Source: Shimia_B sp038528385 (GTDB taxonomy: Bacteria; Pseudomonadota; Alphaproteobacteria; Rhodobacterales; Rhodobacteraceae). Taken from it: a stretch of 64,000 nt of DNA. The position numbers and the translations under genes were made by a program. Positions 16,487 to 25,367 of the stretch are shown here, one piece after another; within the stretch, counting starts at the first letter, position 1, and each line of letters opens with the position of its first letter. Location: assembly GCA_038528385.1 (NCBI GenBank), contig JBCBET010000007.1:108066-172065 (forward strand). The letters run 5' to 3'. The notes beneath the pieces were generated by a model. The model had not been told where the DNA came from. It saw only the letters and a program-made list of their open reading frames with translations, and ran no database searches.

Positions 16487-17784
16487 TCCCAACGCACCCC
16501 TTAAGCTCGCCCAGTGATCCGGCCTTGCAGCCTAGCACTGTCGACGCGGGGGGCATTCAGCGGCCTCTGTCTTCGTTTCCTGACCTTATGGAGACTTTGA
16601 CGATGCCGGGTGTTGACGTGATTGAGGCGGGCTCGTCCGTGTCCCAGACGAAGACCGCGGAAACCGTGACTGCACGGCATGAGGAAGACGGCGAAGCGAT
16701 CGGGGTGAGCCCAACGCCCAGTCTTCCAGTGCCGGCCGCACCGACTGCTGGACAGGAGATCGTTTTTGGTCAAACACCCCCCTCCGCTCTCATTGCACTT
16801 GAAGCTGACCTAATCCCTGCCGCATCGGACGAGGCGGGAGAAATCCCTAAAGAGCCTCAGGCTCAAGCTGTTCCGTACGCGGTTGCTGCCGTGGCTCTCC
16901 TAGACGCCGGAGCCGGAGGCGAAGCTGGCGCAGACCACCCGATCGCGGCCATAGGCGCGGCTTTCGAGACGATCGTCCCACCGCGAACTCAAGACAAGGG
17001 ACAGACCACCGTTTGGCACGGGGGACCCCTACCGCAGACGGCGGTCAATCCCGTTGACGTCCCACATAGCCCGGCCTCCGGTCTTCCTACTCCCACCGAG
17101 GTCGCTGGGCCGTCCGCAGGCATTGTGCAGACTGTCGACCAGCGATCCGCAAAAAGCTTACCGGCAGTGGCACCATCCGGCACCGTCCATCCGGCAGCCG
17201 CGCTGGGGGTTGATCGGGACGTCACTCCGTCGGACCTCATTCCACCCGATGGACCTCAGCCCGTGATAGTGCCCGCGGAAGGGCGCGTAACGATGACGGG
17301 CAGCGCGACAACTGCCCCTCCCCCTCCGACAGCACCCGTCGACCTCTTCTCTGCGTCTTGGCCAGACGTGGTCGCCCATGAAACGGCACCGAGGCTCCTT
17401 CACGATGGCGAGACCCTGACCCTGGCGCTCACGCCCGAGCGCCTTGGCACGCTTCAGGTCCGGATTGCCTTCGAAAATGGCCAGGCGCAGGTCATCATCA
17501 TCGCGCAATCGCAAGAAGCCGTGGCGGCGCTTCAGCAGGCCGAAACGCGGCTCGAAGAAGCGTTCCAGCGAGTTGGACTCGAACTCGGCCACCACGGGGC
17601 CCACCATGCACATGATGATGGTGCGCCCGGGCGTGACCAGAGCAACGGTCCGCACGATGGGCAGAGCAGTGGGCCCGGTGCTCCGGAGACCCATTCCGAG
17701 GAGGGAGTGCCATTTCTCGCAGGCACCTTGGCTCCCGGCATTTACTCGAACGGTGGTGCCCCCGGCATCAATCTTCTGGCTTGA
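16483..17784 (+). CDS. fliK: Flagellar hook-length control protein FliK
   Basis: FliK measures hook length and switches export specificity through FlhB. The 433-residue protein has a long Pro/Ala-rich disordered N-terminal part (about 1-290) and the FliK C-terminal (Flg_hook) domain: LTLALTPERLGTLQVRIAF, then QAQVIIIAQSQEAVAALQQA and LEEAFQRVGLEL, ending in a His/Gly-rich tail. Low-complexity N-termini are normal here. The ATG overlaps the fliJ stop. Confidence 0.88.
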   Translation: MIPTHPLSSPSDPALQPSTVDAGGIQRPLSSFPDLMETLTMPGVDVIEAGSSVSQTKTAETVTARHEEDGEAIGVSPTPSLPVPAAPTAGQEIVFGQTPPSALIALEADLIPAASDEAGEIPKEPQAQAVPYAVAAVALLDAGAGGEAGADHPIAAIGAAFETIVPPRTQDKGQTTVWHGGPLPQTAVNPVDVPHSPASGLPTPTEVAGPSAGIVQTVDQRSAKSLPAVAPSGTVHPAAALGVDRDVTPSDLIPPDGPQPVIVPAEGRVTMTGSATTAPPPPTAPVDLFSASWPDVVAHETAPRLLHDGETLTLALTPERLGTLQVRIAFENGQAQVIIIAQSQEAVAALQQAETRLEEAFQRVGLELGHHGAHHAHDDGAPGRDQSNGPHDGQSSGPGAPETHSEEGVPFLAGTLAPGIYSNGGAPGINLLA

Positions 17785-17791
17785 GGACTCC

Positions 17792-18346
17792 ATGACCGAC
17801 ACGACTGCCGACGCACCGCGGAGCCGCTCTGGAGGCGTCATGAAAACGCTCTTCTTCATCGTCATCCTGGGTGGACTTTTCGGCGCTGGAGGGTTTGCCG
17901 GAGGACTGTTCTATGCCGGACAACAAGAGCCAGCCCCTGGAGATCTCCTCAGACTGATCGAGAGCGATGGCCCCAGCGGCCGCGCAGGGGGACGGCGCGT
18001 CCCGAGAGCATTGCCAGATCGCTCCGTCTTCGAGACGAGCTACTACGAGTTCACAGAGCCACTCACCACCAATCTCCGTGGCTCCAGGCGCTTCCTGCAG
18101 ATCGGTGTGGGCATCTCGACGCAATACGACGACAGCGTGATCTCGCATGTCGAGCGGCACGAGGTTGCACTGAAATCCGACATGCTCGCGGTCATGAGCG
18201 GGTTCACCGAGGAGGACGTGGTCGGGCAAGCCGGACGAGACGCGCTTTCAAGCGCCCTCCGCGACGCAATGAACGCCCGGCTCGAAGCGCTGGAAGGCTT
18301 CGGTGGAGTCGAAAGCGTCTACTTTCCCAGCTTCGTGATGCAGTAG
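17792..18346 (+). CDS. fliL: Flagellar basal body-associated protein FliL
   Basis: FliL is a single-pass inner-membrane protein surrounding the stator and supporting motor function. The 184-residue product has a short cytoplasmic N-terminus, one membrane segment (LFFIVILGGLFGAGGFAGG) and a periplasmic domain with FETSYYEFTEPLTTNLRGS, FLQIGVGISTQYDD and a C-terminal VESVYFPSFVMQ, the typical FliL ending. It sits between fliK and fliM. The ATG at 17792 is 7 bp after fliK. Confidence 0.9.
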   Translation: MTDTTADAPRSRSGGVMKTLFFIVILGGLFGAGGFAGGLFYAGQQEPAPGDLLRLIESDGPSGRAGGRRVPRALPDRSVFETSYYEFTEPLTTNLRGSRRFLQIGVGISTQYDDSVISHVERHEVALKSDMLAVMSGFTEEDVVGQAGRDALSSALRDAMNARLEALEGFGGVESVYFPSFVMQ

Positions 18347-18351
18347 CGCCG

Positions 18352-19383
18352 ATGTCGGGCGATAGCACGAAACGCGACACCAATCCCGTTGGGGGTTTAG
18401 GGCTCCAGGGCGAGCAACTCGATGCGCTCGTGGAACAAGCGCGAAAGGCAGACCCAGGGGAAGACCGCGCCCAACCAATCGGCGATGATCGCGTGGAGCT
18501 ATTCAGCTTCGGAAACGACGACCTCGCGGTCATGGGCAAGTACCACGGTCTTCGCATGGTCAACGAGCGCTTCTGCCGCCTGGCGCGGTCGGTCTTTCTT
18601 CCCTTCCTGCGCACGCAGCCGCGGATCACCGCCAGCGCGCCAGAGGTGAAGAGCTTTGAGGAGTATTCCAACGGTCTCGGCAACTTCGTGAGTCTGACGA
18701 CAACGCGCATGGAGGAACTGCGCGCGAGCAATCTCACGGTGCTCCAGGCCGATTTCGTCTCTCTTCTGACGAATGGGTATTACGGCGGCGATATCGCATA
18801 CATCCGGGGCCGCCGTTCGGAATTCACCGCGAGCGAAGCCCGCGTCGTTCGCCTGTGCACGGAGGCCCTTCACCGCGCGCTGGAGGCCTCTTGGTCGGAT
18901 CTCTCTCGCCTGACGTTTTCGCGCCCTGTTCATGAAGACAACCCGCAATTCACAAGCTTTGTCGAGGCGGATGAACAGGTGGTGGTCACCTCCTTCTCGG
19001 TGCAGGTCGCGGATGTCGACGCAGCCAAGATCGACGTCCTATATCCTCTTCAGGCGCTGAAACCGCTGGCCTCCAAATTGCGATCGCGCCTGCAGGCAGA
19101 CCCTGCCGCCGCGGACTTGCTCTGGAGAGAGCGGTTGACCCGGGTCGTCATGCAGGTCCCGCTTAATGTGACGGCGAGCCTCGCCACTCCCGAGGTTCAA
19201 CTTTCCCAGCTTATGACGATCGCGCCGGGGCTGGTGATCCCCATCGATCTCCACCTTAGGCCGCAACTGCTCGTGGAAGGCCTGCCCTATTTCGACGTCG
19301 AACCCGGTGAGAAAGGCGGGCGCGCCGCTGTTTCACTCCTTCGCAAATACCATGCCCCCCGGGCGGAAAAGGACCAACCATGA
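18352..19383 (+). CDS. fliM: Flagellar motor switch protein FliM
   Basis: FliM is the C-ring protein that receives CheY-P. The 343-residue product contains FGNDDLAVMGKYHGLRMVNE, the middle domain with LTTTRMEELRASNLTVLQA and VRLCTEALHRALEASWSDL, and a C-terminal SpoA-like domain (VPLNVTASLATPEVQLSQLM). The N-terminal LGLQGEQLDALVEQ region may serve as the CheY-binding helix (the canonical motif is L-S-Q-x-E-I-D-A-L). The stop overlaps fliN. Confidence 0.93.
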   Translation: MSGDSTKRDTNPVGGLGLQGEQLDALVEQARKADPGEDRAQPIGDDRVELFSFGNDDLAVMGKYHGLRMVNERFCRLARSVFLPFLRTQPRITASAPEVKSFEEYSNGLGNFVSLTTTRMEELRASNLTVLQADFVSLLTNGYYGGDIAYIRGRRSEFTASEARVVRLCTEALHRALEASWSDLSRLTFSRPVHEDNPQFTSFVEADEQVVVTSFSVQVADVDAAKIDVLYPLQALKPLASKLRSRLQADPAAADLLWRERLTRVVMQVPLNVTASLATPEVQLSQLMTIAPGLVIPIDLHLRPQLLVEGLPYFDVEPGEKGGRAAVSLLRKYHAPRAEKDQP

Positions 19384-19706
19384 CCGATGACACCGACGCG
19401 AAGCAGAACCTTCAAGACGGGGAGGTCATGCCGGATCAAAAACCGCGCTTTCCCGACATAGGCCTTCTTGCGCGAGTGAAAGTGAACGTCACCGTCGAGG
19501 TCGGGCAGACGCAGATGAGTCTTCAGGACCTCGTTCGTCTGAACGAGGGCGCGGTCGTCGAGCTCGACCGTATGGCCGGTGACCCCCTCGATATTCTCGC
19601 CAATGGCACCAAGATCGCCCGTGGCGAAGTGGTGGTCCTCGGAGAAAAATTCGGCATCCGCTTCGGGGAGATCGTGGAGGCGCGGGAACGTATCGAAAAT
19701 CTCTAA
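19380..19706 (+). CDS. fliN: Flagellar motor switch protein FliN
   Basis: FliN forms the lower rim of the C ring. The 108-residue protein is a single SpoA domain with VKVNVTVEVGQTQMSLQDLV, LNEGAVVELDR, GDPLDILANGTKIARGEVV and FGIRFGEIV. The ATG overlaps the fliM stop (ATGA). Confidence 0.95.
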   Translation: MTDDTDAKQNLQDGEVMPDQKPRFPDIGLLARVKVNVTVEVGQTQMSLQDLVRLNEGAVVELDRMAGDPLDILANGTKIARGEVVVLGEKFGIRFGEIVEARERIENL

Positions 19707-19719
19707 AAGTGCCACCAAA

Positions 19720-19735
19720 TGGCACGGATGCTGCA
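19720..19735 (+). promoter_or_regulatory. Sigma-54 promoter of fliOPQR-flhB
   Basis: TGGCACGGATGCTGCA has a perfect TGGCACG -24 element and GC at 19733-19734, ten bases after GG at 19721-19722. It lies in the 69-bp fliN-fliO gap. Predicted start is near 19746, about 30 nt before the fliO start. A fliO promoter of this class is known in R. sphaeroides. Confidence 0.78.
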
Positions 19736-19775
19736 GCACCTCGCTCGATAGGCCCTTGCAGAAAGCCATGCGAAC

Positions 19776-20069
19776 GTGGACGTCCTCAGCCCTGACCGCC
19801 TTTTGACGATTGCTGCGTTTGTCGGCGTGCTGCTGCTCGTCTGGCTTTTTGTGCGACTCAATCGCGCGCCGCTCGCCGAACGCGTGCGGCAGAGCAGGCG
19901 GATCGACGTACATGAGGTGCGCAATCTCGGAGGCCAGGCCCGCGCTGTCCTCCTGACGGCCGACGGAGCACGGCTCCTCGTTGTGACCGCTCCGCGCACG
20001 AGTGCTGCGGTCCATGCGCTGGATGCTGCGGCTGCGCCCGGCGCTTGCGCGGCGCAATCGAGAGGATGA
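19776..20069 (+). CDS. fliO: Flagellar export component FliO
   Basis: FliO assists FliP assembly in the export gate. The 97-residue protein has one N-terminal membrane segment (LLTIAAFVGVLLLVWLFVRL) and a short cytoplasmic domain with RIDVHEVRNLGGQARAVLL and ARLLVVTAP, matching FliO. The GTG start is the only good in-frame candidate. The stop overlaps the fliP ATG. Confidence 0.82.
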   Translation: MDVLSPDRLLTIAAFVGVLLLVWLFVRLNRAPLAERVRQSRRIDVHEVRNLGGQARAVLLTADGARLLVVTAPRTSAAVHALDAAAAPGACAAQSRG

Positions 20070-20827
20070 CGTCATTGAAAGCTGCCAAAACAATTGTTCT
20101 CTTCATCATGATCGGGCTTTTGACCCTGCCGGGGACGGCTTCGGCACAGGCTGGCCTGCCAGTGCTTTCATTGGATGGCGAAGATGGGCAGACCTACTCC
20201 CTTTCACTGCAGATCCTCGCGCTGATGACCGCGCTGACGGTGCTGCCGGGGCTCGTCCTCGGCATGACGGCGTTCACGCGCGTCATCATCGTGCTTTCGA
20301 TCCTGCGCCAAGCCCTCGGCACTATGCAGACCCCTCCGAACCAGGTGCTTATCGGCATCGCTCTGTTCTTGACGTTCTTCATCATGCAACCGGTGCTGAG
20401 CGATATTTACGCCACGGCCGTAGCGCCCTACCTCGACGGTGCGCTTCCAGCAGAAGATGCAATCGTCATGGCCTGGGATCACCTGCGCGGCTACATGCTC
20501 GCGAACACCCGCCAAAACGACCTGCTGATGTTCTCTGAATTGAGCGAGGCGGGCCCGTTCGAGGACCCCTCGCAGGTCCCCGTTTCGGTGCTGCTCCCTG
20601 CCCATATCACGTCCGAGCTCAAGACAGCGTTTCAGATCGGATTTCTTCTTTTTCTGCCATTTCTTGTCATCGACATGGTCATCGCCTCGATCCTCATGGC
20701 GCTCGGCATGATGATGCTCTCGCCCATGATCGTGTCGCTGCCTTTCAAGCTTCTGCTCTTTGTTTTGGTCGACGGGTGGGCGCTCACCATGGGCTCCCTT
20801 GCGTCAAGTTTTCAGGGAGCGCTTTGA
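20066..20827 (+). CDS. fliP: Flagellar export gate protein FliP
   Basis: FliP is the main pore subunit of the flagellar type III export gate. The 253-residue protein has a cleavable signal peptide (ending ASAQA) and four membrane segments. Diagnostic motifs are FTRVIIVLSILRQALGTMQTP, PPNQVLIGIALFLTFFIM, AFQIGFLLFLPFLVIDMV and MMMLSPMIVSLPFKLLLF. I use the ATG at 20066, preceded by GAGAGG, instead of an upstream in-frame start at 20045. Confidence 0.96.
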   Translation: MTSLKAAKTIVLFIMIGLLTLPGTASAQAGLPVLSLDGEDGQTYSLSLQILALMTALTVLPGLVLGMTAFTRVIIVLSILRQALGTMQTPPNQVLIGIALFLTFFIMQPVLSDIYATAVAPYLDGALPAEDAIVMAWDHLRGYMLANTRQNDLLMFSELSEAGPFEDPSQVPVSVLLPAHITSELKTAFQIGFLLFLPFLVIDMVIASILMALGMMMLSPMIVSLPFKLLLFVLVDGWALTMGSLASSFQGAL

Positions 20828-20828
20828 G

Positions 20829-21095
20829 ATGGAATTCGACGCCAATATCGAACATCTGCAACTCGCCTACTGGAACATCCTCCTGACGGCAGGGCCGATC
20901 CTCGGAGTTGCTCTCGGCGTGGGGCTTCTCATCGGTATCCTCCAGGCAGCCACCTCGATCAATGAGGCGACCCTGTCCTTCGTGCCGAAAATGGGGGTCG
21001 TGATCCTGACGATGGCGCTCATGTCGAGCTTCACGCTCGGCACGTTGAGCGACTACTTCGCGCAAATCTTCGACACGATTTCGGCGATCCGCTAG
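20829..21095 (+). CDS. fliQ: Flagellar export gate protein FliQ
   Basis: FliQ is a two-helix subunit wrapped around the FliP/FliR core of the export gate. The 88-residue protein has two membrane segments and the motif LLIGILQAATSINEATLSFV, plus PKMGVVILTMALMSSF. The ATG at 20829 overlaps the last bases of fliP. Confidence 0.95.
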   Translation: MEFDANIEHLQLAYWNILLTAGPILGVALGVGLLIGILQAATSINEATLSFVPKMGVVILTMALMSSFTLGTLSDYFAQIFDTISAIR

Positions 21096-21097
21096 GC

Positions 21098-21910
21098 GTG
21101 GCTTCCGAACTCACATCCGGGCTGCCCGGCCTTGCGTTGAGTGAAGTCTCCGGCGCGCTTCTTCAGTTCTTCTTCGCGATGCTTCGCATCGGTGCGTTCG
21201 TGGTCGCGGCCCCGCTTTTCGCGGCGCGCTTCGTTCCGTTGCAGGTGCGCATCGTGATCACAGTTTGCCTGACATTTCCGCTCATGGGGCTCGTGCAAAT
21301 CCCCGTGGCCAACGATCTCGCGACCGCGCGCGCGGTTGCTTGGGCCCTGCGGGAGATGGTGCTCGGGCTCTCCGCGGGTCTCGTTCTGAGCATTCTCTTC
21401 GCCATCGCGGTCGTCGCCGGGGACCGCATCGCCAATACCGCGGGCCTCGGCCTTGCCGCGCAGGTGGATCCCAACACCGGCACGCAATCCCCGGTCATCG
21501 GACAGTTCTTCTCGCTCTTCCTGCTCGCGATTTTCCTAAGCCAGGATGGCCATCTCGCCGCGATCGGCCTCGTGCTGGAGAGCTACCGGCTCATCCCGAT
21601 CACGGCGCCGATCAACGGCGCCGAGCTCACGGGAGCGGGGCTCGAGGCCGCTCGGGAGATGTTCCAGGGTGCGGCTCGCGTCATGATGCCCGTCGTGGGA
21701 ATTCTCCTCGTTTTGAACTTCGTCATCGGTGTCATCACCCGCTCTGCGCCGCAGTTGAACATCTTCGCCTTCGGCTTTCCGCTGACGATGAGCGCCACGC
21801 TCGTCCTCCTGCTCCTCACGGCGACGGGGCTGGGGACAGCCTTCACCGCGCTCTCGGACGACGCGCTGGCGCGTCTCGCCGCGATGTTTCGCGGAGCCGC
21901 CGATGGCTGA
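21098..21910 (+). CDS. fliR: Flagellar export gate protein FliR
   Basis: FliR completes the FliPQR export gate. The 270-residue, six-helix membrane protein has FFAMLRIGAFVVAAPLFAAR, VREMVLGLSAGLVLSILF-like sequence at ALREMVLGLSAGLVL, and GDRIANTAGLGLA. The GTG start at 21098 is two bases after the fliQ stop. The stop overlaps flhB. Confidence 0.94.
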   Translation: MASELTSGLPGLALSEVSGALLQFFFAMLRIGAFVVAAPLFAARFVPLQVRIVITVCLTFPLMGLVQIPVANDLATARAVAWALREMVLGLSAGLVLSILFAIAVVAGDRIANTAGLGLAAQVDPNTGTQSPVIGQFFSLFLLAIFLSQDGHLAAIGLVLESYRLIPITAPINGAELTGAGLEAAREMFQGAARVMMPVVGILLVLNFVIGVITRSAPQLNIFAFGFPLTMSATLVLLLLTATGLGTAFTALSDDALARLAAMFRGAADG

Positions 21911-23063
21911 GGCGACGGACGGGCAGGAGAAGACAGAAGAGCCCACGGAGAAGCGGCGGGTCGATGCGAAGAATGACGGGCAGGTCGTAACGTCGATCGA
22001 GGTCTTCGTCCTCACATCGCTCGCCACCGCGACACTGCTCTACCTCGTCGGACGTCCGGCGCTTCCGTCCATCACGGGCCTTTGGGCGCAGGGATTCGTG
22101 ATTTCTCCAGGAACCTCACTTGAAAGCCTTCTGATCGCGCGAACGGGCCATCTCCTTGCCTGGACGGTGGCTGCGGCCAGCATCGGTCTGCCGCTCTTGG
22201 TGGTGGTTCTGGCCGCGCAGGCTAGCATCGGGGGCCTAAACTTCGCGCCGAAGGCGTTGAGCTTCAAAGCCGAGAAAATCGACCCCCTCAAGGGTCTCAA
22301 GCGGATGTTCTCGATGCGGGCCCTGGTGGAGCTCTCCAAAGCCACGCTTAAGGTCATCCTCCTTCTTGGCGCGGGGCTCCTCGCGGTGTGGCCTCTCTTT
22401 CCGGCGTTCGAGACCGCCGCCTCGCAATCAGTGGGGGAGGCCGTTGCCCTTCTCGGAGCCGCCATGGTGCGCCTTCTCGGCGGCGTCCTTGTCGGACTTT
22501 TGCTCATTGCGGGCCTCGATCTCACCTGGCAAATCCACCAGAACAACCAACAGCTCCGGATGTCCCGCCAGGAAATCAAGGACGAGGTCAAGGAAGCGGA
22601 AGGCGCGCCGGAACAAAAGGCCGAGCGACGCCGCCGCCAACGAGATGCCTCGCGCCGCGCCGCGGAGCGCAAGGCGCTCGACGACGTTCCGAGCGCAAAC
22701 GCGATCATCACGAACCCGACCCACTTCGCTGTCGCACTGCGCTACGATCCGGCGAGCGGCAAGGCGCCCGTCATTGTGGCCACGGGCAAAGGGGACATGG
22801 CGCGCGAAGTCATCCGTCGCGGACGTCACGCCACGGTGAAGACCCTTCGTGTGCCTCCGCTGGCCCGCGCACTCTATTTCCACGGCGCCCTCGGCAAGGA
22901 AATCCCGGAAGCTCTCTTTGCCGCCGTCGCCGTCATTCTCGCCCATGTCTGGCGACTGGAGCGCGGTTTCGAAGGGCGTTTGCCGGCAGTGAGCGTTCCT
23001 GAGGAGCTCTTGCGGGATGAATACGGACGGCCAAGCAGGCCAGCCAGGCGCAGGCCGCAATAG
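21903..23063 (+). CDS. flhB: Flagellar export switch protein FlhB
   Basis: FlhB controls export substrate specificity and self-cleaves at NPTH. The 386-residue protein has the N-terminal EKTEEPTEKRRVDAKNDGQV, four membrane segments, the linker VKEAEGAPEQKAERRRRQRD and an intact cleavage motif (NAIITNPTHFAVALRYD). The C-terminal tail is slightly longer than usual. It overlaps fliR by 8 bp. Confidence 0.96.
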   Translation: MAEATDGQEKTEEPTEKRRVDAKNDGQVVTSIEVFVLTSLATATLLYLVGRPALPSITGLWAQGFVISPGTSLESLLIARTGHLLAWTVAAASIGLPLLVVVLAAQASIGGLNFAPKALSFKAEKIDPLKGLKRMFSMRALVELSKATLKVILLLGAGLLAVWPLFPAFETAASQSVGEAVALLGAAMVRLLGGVLVGLLLIAGLDLTWQIHQNNQQLRMSRQEIKDEVKEAEGAPEQKAERRRRQRDASRRAAERKALDDVPSANAIITNPTHFAVALRYDPASGKAPVIVATGKGDMAREVIRRGRHATVKTLRVPPLARALYFHGALGKEIPEALFAAVAVILAHVWRLERGFEGRLPAVSVPEELLRDEYGRPSRPARRRPQ

Positions 23064-23072
23064 GAGGATCCC

Positions 23073-23273
23073 ATGTCAGAGTCGCCACAACGTCCGTCCA
23101 CTGGAGATATGATCTCGACGCTATGCTTTCTCGGCGTGGGCCTTTGGCTCGTAGGAAACGCCACGATGGAGCCCTGGCCGCGCAAGGCGATTTTGGGGAT
23201 CGCGGGCCTCGCTAGCCTTCTTGGGGCTGCGCGTCATGTCATCGCGCGCATCTGGTCGAGGCTGTCGCACTGA
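23073..23273 (+). CDS. Small two-helix membrane protein at the end of the flagellar operon
   Basis: A 66-residue unknown protein with two hydrophobic segments (MISTLCFLGVGLWLVGNA and AILGIAGLASLLGAARHVI) around a short PWPRK loop. The ATG follows AGGAGG by a normal distance, so it is probably translated with flhB. No family was recognised. Confidence 0.6.
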   Translation: MSESPQRPSTGDMISTLCFLGVGLWLVGNATMEPWPRKAILGIAGLASLLGAARHVIARIWSRLSH

Positions 23274-23283
23274 ACGCGAACCC

Positions 23284-24318
23284 TCAGGCTCCGCCGAGAA
23301 AGAAGAAGAGCCCGAGGACGCAGAATGTGAGGAGCGTCAGCGTCGTCGCGACTGCGGCGACGAGAGGCGCCCATCCGACATCCGTGACATCCTTGATGGG
23401 GGTGGCAAGGCCCACTGCTGCGATCGCGGTCACAAGACAGGCCTGCGACAGCGTCCGCAGAGCCTGCCCGAGGTCATCGGGCACGAGGCCCGCAGAATTC
23501 ACGAGCACGAGCGCGGCAAAAGCCACGAGGAAATACGGCACCAGAGGCGGGCGAGCGTCCACGGACCCTTGGGAGGAGGCCGAATACACGAGCCCGATTA
23601 CCAATATGACAGGAAGAAGAAAGGCAACGCGAAAGAGCTTCACGATCGTGGCCGTCTCCCCGGCTTCGGGAGACACCGCGAATCCCGCACCCACCACCTG
23701 CGCCACGTCATGGATCGTTGCGCCGAGCAAGATCCCGATCGCCCGATCCTCCAGCCCGAGCACTTGAAAAAGCGATGGATACATGACCATAGCGGCCGTG
23801 GAGAGCGTCGTCACGATGATGACCGTAAAGGCCGTCTGGCGCTCCAGATCGGGGCCCCTTGGGAGCACGGCGGAAATCGCAAGAGCCGCTGACGCACCGC
23901 AGATCGCCGTCGCTCCACCAAGGAGAACGCCGAACCGTCGCCCCCGCGACAATGACTGCGACACGACGATGCCCATGGTAATCGCGCAGGCCATCCCCCC
24001 CATTACTAGGGCCGCAACCCCCCACCCGAGTGAAAGAACATCTTCGAGCACGACCCGGGCACCGAGGAGCGCGATACCGACCTGCAAGATGCGCTTGGAC
24101 GCGAAGGCGATCCCGGGCCCCGGCTTGCTGCCTTTTTCGAATGCCGGCGCGAGCGCCATTCCGATCAGCAAGGCCAGAAGCATCACGGGGCCGCCGGCAT
24201 TCGCTGACACGAAAGACGCCGCCCCGGCGACGACGGCAGACAGGATCAAACCCGGAAGCAGAGCGGTCAAAGATACGGGAATTCGGGGGCCTCTTATGTC
24301 GTCGTGGCGCGTCGGCAC
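23284..24318 (-). CDS. YeiH-family putative sulfate exporter
   Basis: A 344-residue integral membrane protein of the YeiH family, with about ten hydrophobic segments. Typical stretches are LLALLIGMALAP, ILQVGIALLGARVVLEDVL, GGATAICGASAALAISAVL and ATIHDVAQVVGAGFAVS. The family is often called 'putative sulfate exporter', but the substrate is not proven. The frame stays open to 24729, overlapping the next gene. I place the start at GTG 24318 for family length, with GTG 24360 as an alternative. It converges on the flagellar cluster with a 10-bp gap. Confidence 0.85.
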   Translation of the reverse strand: MPTRHDDIRGPRIPVSLTALLPGLILSAVVAGAASFVSANAGGPVMLLALLIGMALAPAFEKGSKPGPGIAFASKRILQVGIALLGARVVLEDVLSLGWGVAALVMGGMACAITMGIVVSQSLSRGRRFGVLLGGATAICGASAALAISAVLPRGPDLERQTAFTVIIVTTLSTAAMVMYPSLFQVLGLEDRAIGILLGATIHDVAQVVGAGFAVSPEAGETATIVKLFRVAFLLPVILVIGLVYSASSQGSVDARPPLVPYFLVAFAALVLVNSAGLVPDDLGQALRTLSQACLVTAIAAVGLATPIKDVTDVGWAPLVAAVATTLTLLTFCVLGLFFFLGGA

Positions 24319-24485
24319 TTTGCGGTTGTGTGTCGTCAATGAGCGCAGGCTGTCAATCACGCGTTCGTCGCGTCCTCGCCCGGGTGAGGATGGGTACATC
24401 CGTCCCGACCGGAAGACGCGACTTGCACTTGAGGTGTGAATCCAAAGCGAGCTATCACGGATCAAAAGGGCGGAGCAGACGCGCA

Positions 24486-25367
24486 ATGCACGGCGAAGCG
24501 CAGAAACGGTGGCATTTCCTGTCGGAATGCCTCGGGACGGAGCACCTGCCCGCCATTGTGGATGTGGGCGCCAATCCGCTCGATGAACCGCCTTACAAGC
24601 CTCTTTTGGACGAGGGGCTGTGTACAGTCCATGGGTTCGAACCTCAGCCCGAGGCCTTTGCCCGACTGGAGGAAACACGCGGGCCCCACGAAGCCTATGA
24701 AAACTGTGCCGTTGGCGATGGTGCCACACATGAATTTCACGCCTACAGGCAATCCGGGCTAAGCTCCGTCTTCTCCCTCGATCGACATGCGATGCGGTTT
24801 CTTGGCCGCAATGACCGGCCCGGTGAACTCCTGGAGGCGTTCCCGGTGGCCACGAAGCGGCTCGACGATGTGGATGCGATCCATCGCATCGACCTCCTAA
24901 AGATCGACGTTCAGGGGGCGGAAGTGATGATTTTCGAGAACGGGCGAACCAAGTTGAGCGATGCGGTTGCGGTCATAACGGAGCTCCGCTTTTTCCCCCT
25001 CTACGACGAAGAACCGCTCCTGGACGCACAGGTGGCCGTCCTGTCGGAGCTCGGCCTCCGCTTTCACAAGCTCTTATTCGTGAAAGGACAGCACATAAGG
25101 AACTCGCAGTCATCTCGGCTCCGGGGGCGCGTCCTGTCGAGCCAGGCGCTCGACGGCGATGCCGTCTTCGTGCGTGATCTGCGCGATCCGGAGGCGGTGA
25201 GTGACAATCAACTCCGCGCGCTCGCGCTTCTTTCTGACGCCACCTTCGAAAGCTTCGATCTCACCGTGCACTGTCTCGACCTCCTTGTGGAACGGGGAAT
25301 GGTCGACGCCGACGCGCCCGCTGATTACGTGAGCCTCCTGCCTTCCTCCGTGAGGCGCGACCCGTGA
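24486..25367 (+). CDS. FkbM-family methyltransferase
   Basis: A 293-residue SAM-dependent methyltransferase of the FkbM type, a family that often O-methylates sugars or polyketides. Motif I is degenerate (AIVDVGANPLDEPPYKPLL). The acidic end of the second strand is VHGFEPQPEAFARL, and the conserved RIDLLKIDVQGAEVMIFENG (20 residues) is present. No signal peptide or membrane segment is seen. It opens the glycosyltransferase cluster and overlaps the next gene by four bases (GTGA). Confidence 0.8.
   Translation: MHGEAQKRWHFLSECLGTEHLPAIVDVGANPLDEPPYKPLLDEGLCTVHGFEPQPEAFARLEETRGPHEAYENCAVGDGATHEFHAYRQSGLSSVFSLDRHAMRFLGRNDRPGELLEAFPVATKRLDDVDAIHRIDLLKIDVQGAEVMIFENGRTKLSDAVAVITELRFFPLYDEEPLLDAQVAVLSELGLRFHKLLFVKGQHIRNSQSSRLRGRVLSSQALDGDAVFVRDLRDPEAVSDNQLRALALLSDATFESFDLTVHCLDLLVERGMVDADAPADYVSLLPSSVRRDP

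Noticed and set aside
24391..24458. Possible sigma-54 site ending TTGCAC before the first methyltransferase gene
   Set aside because: The distance from GG to GC is 12 bases, not 10.
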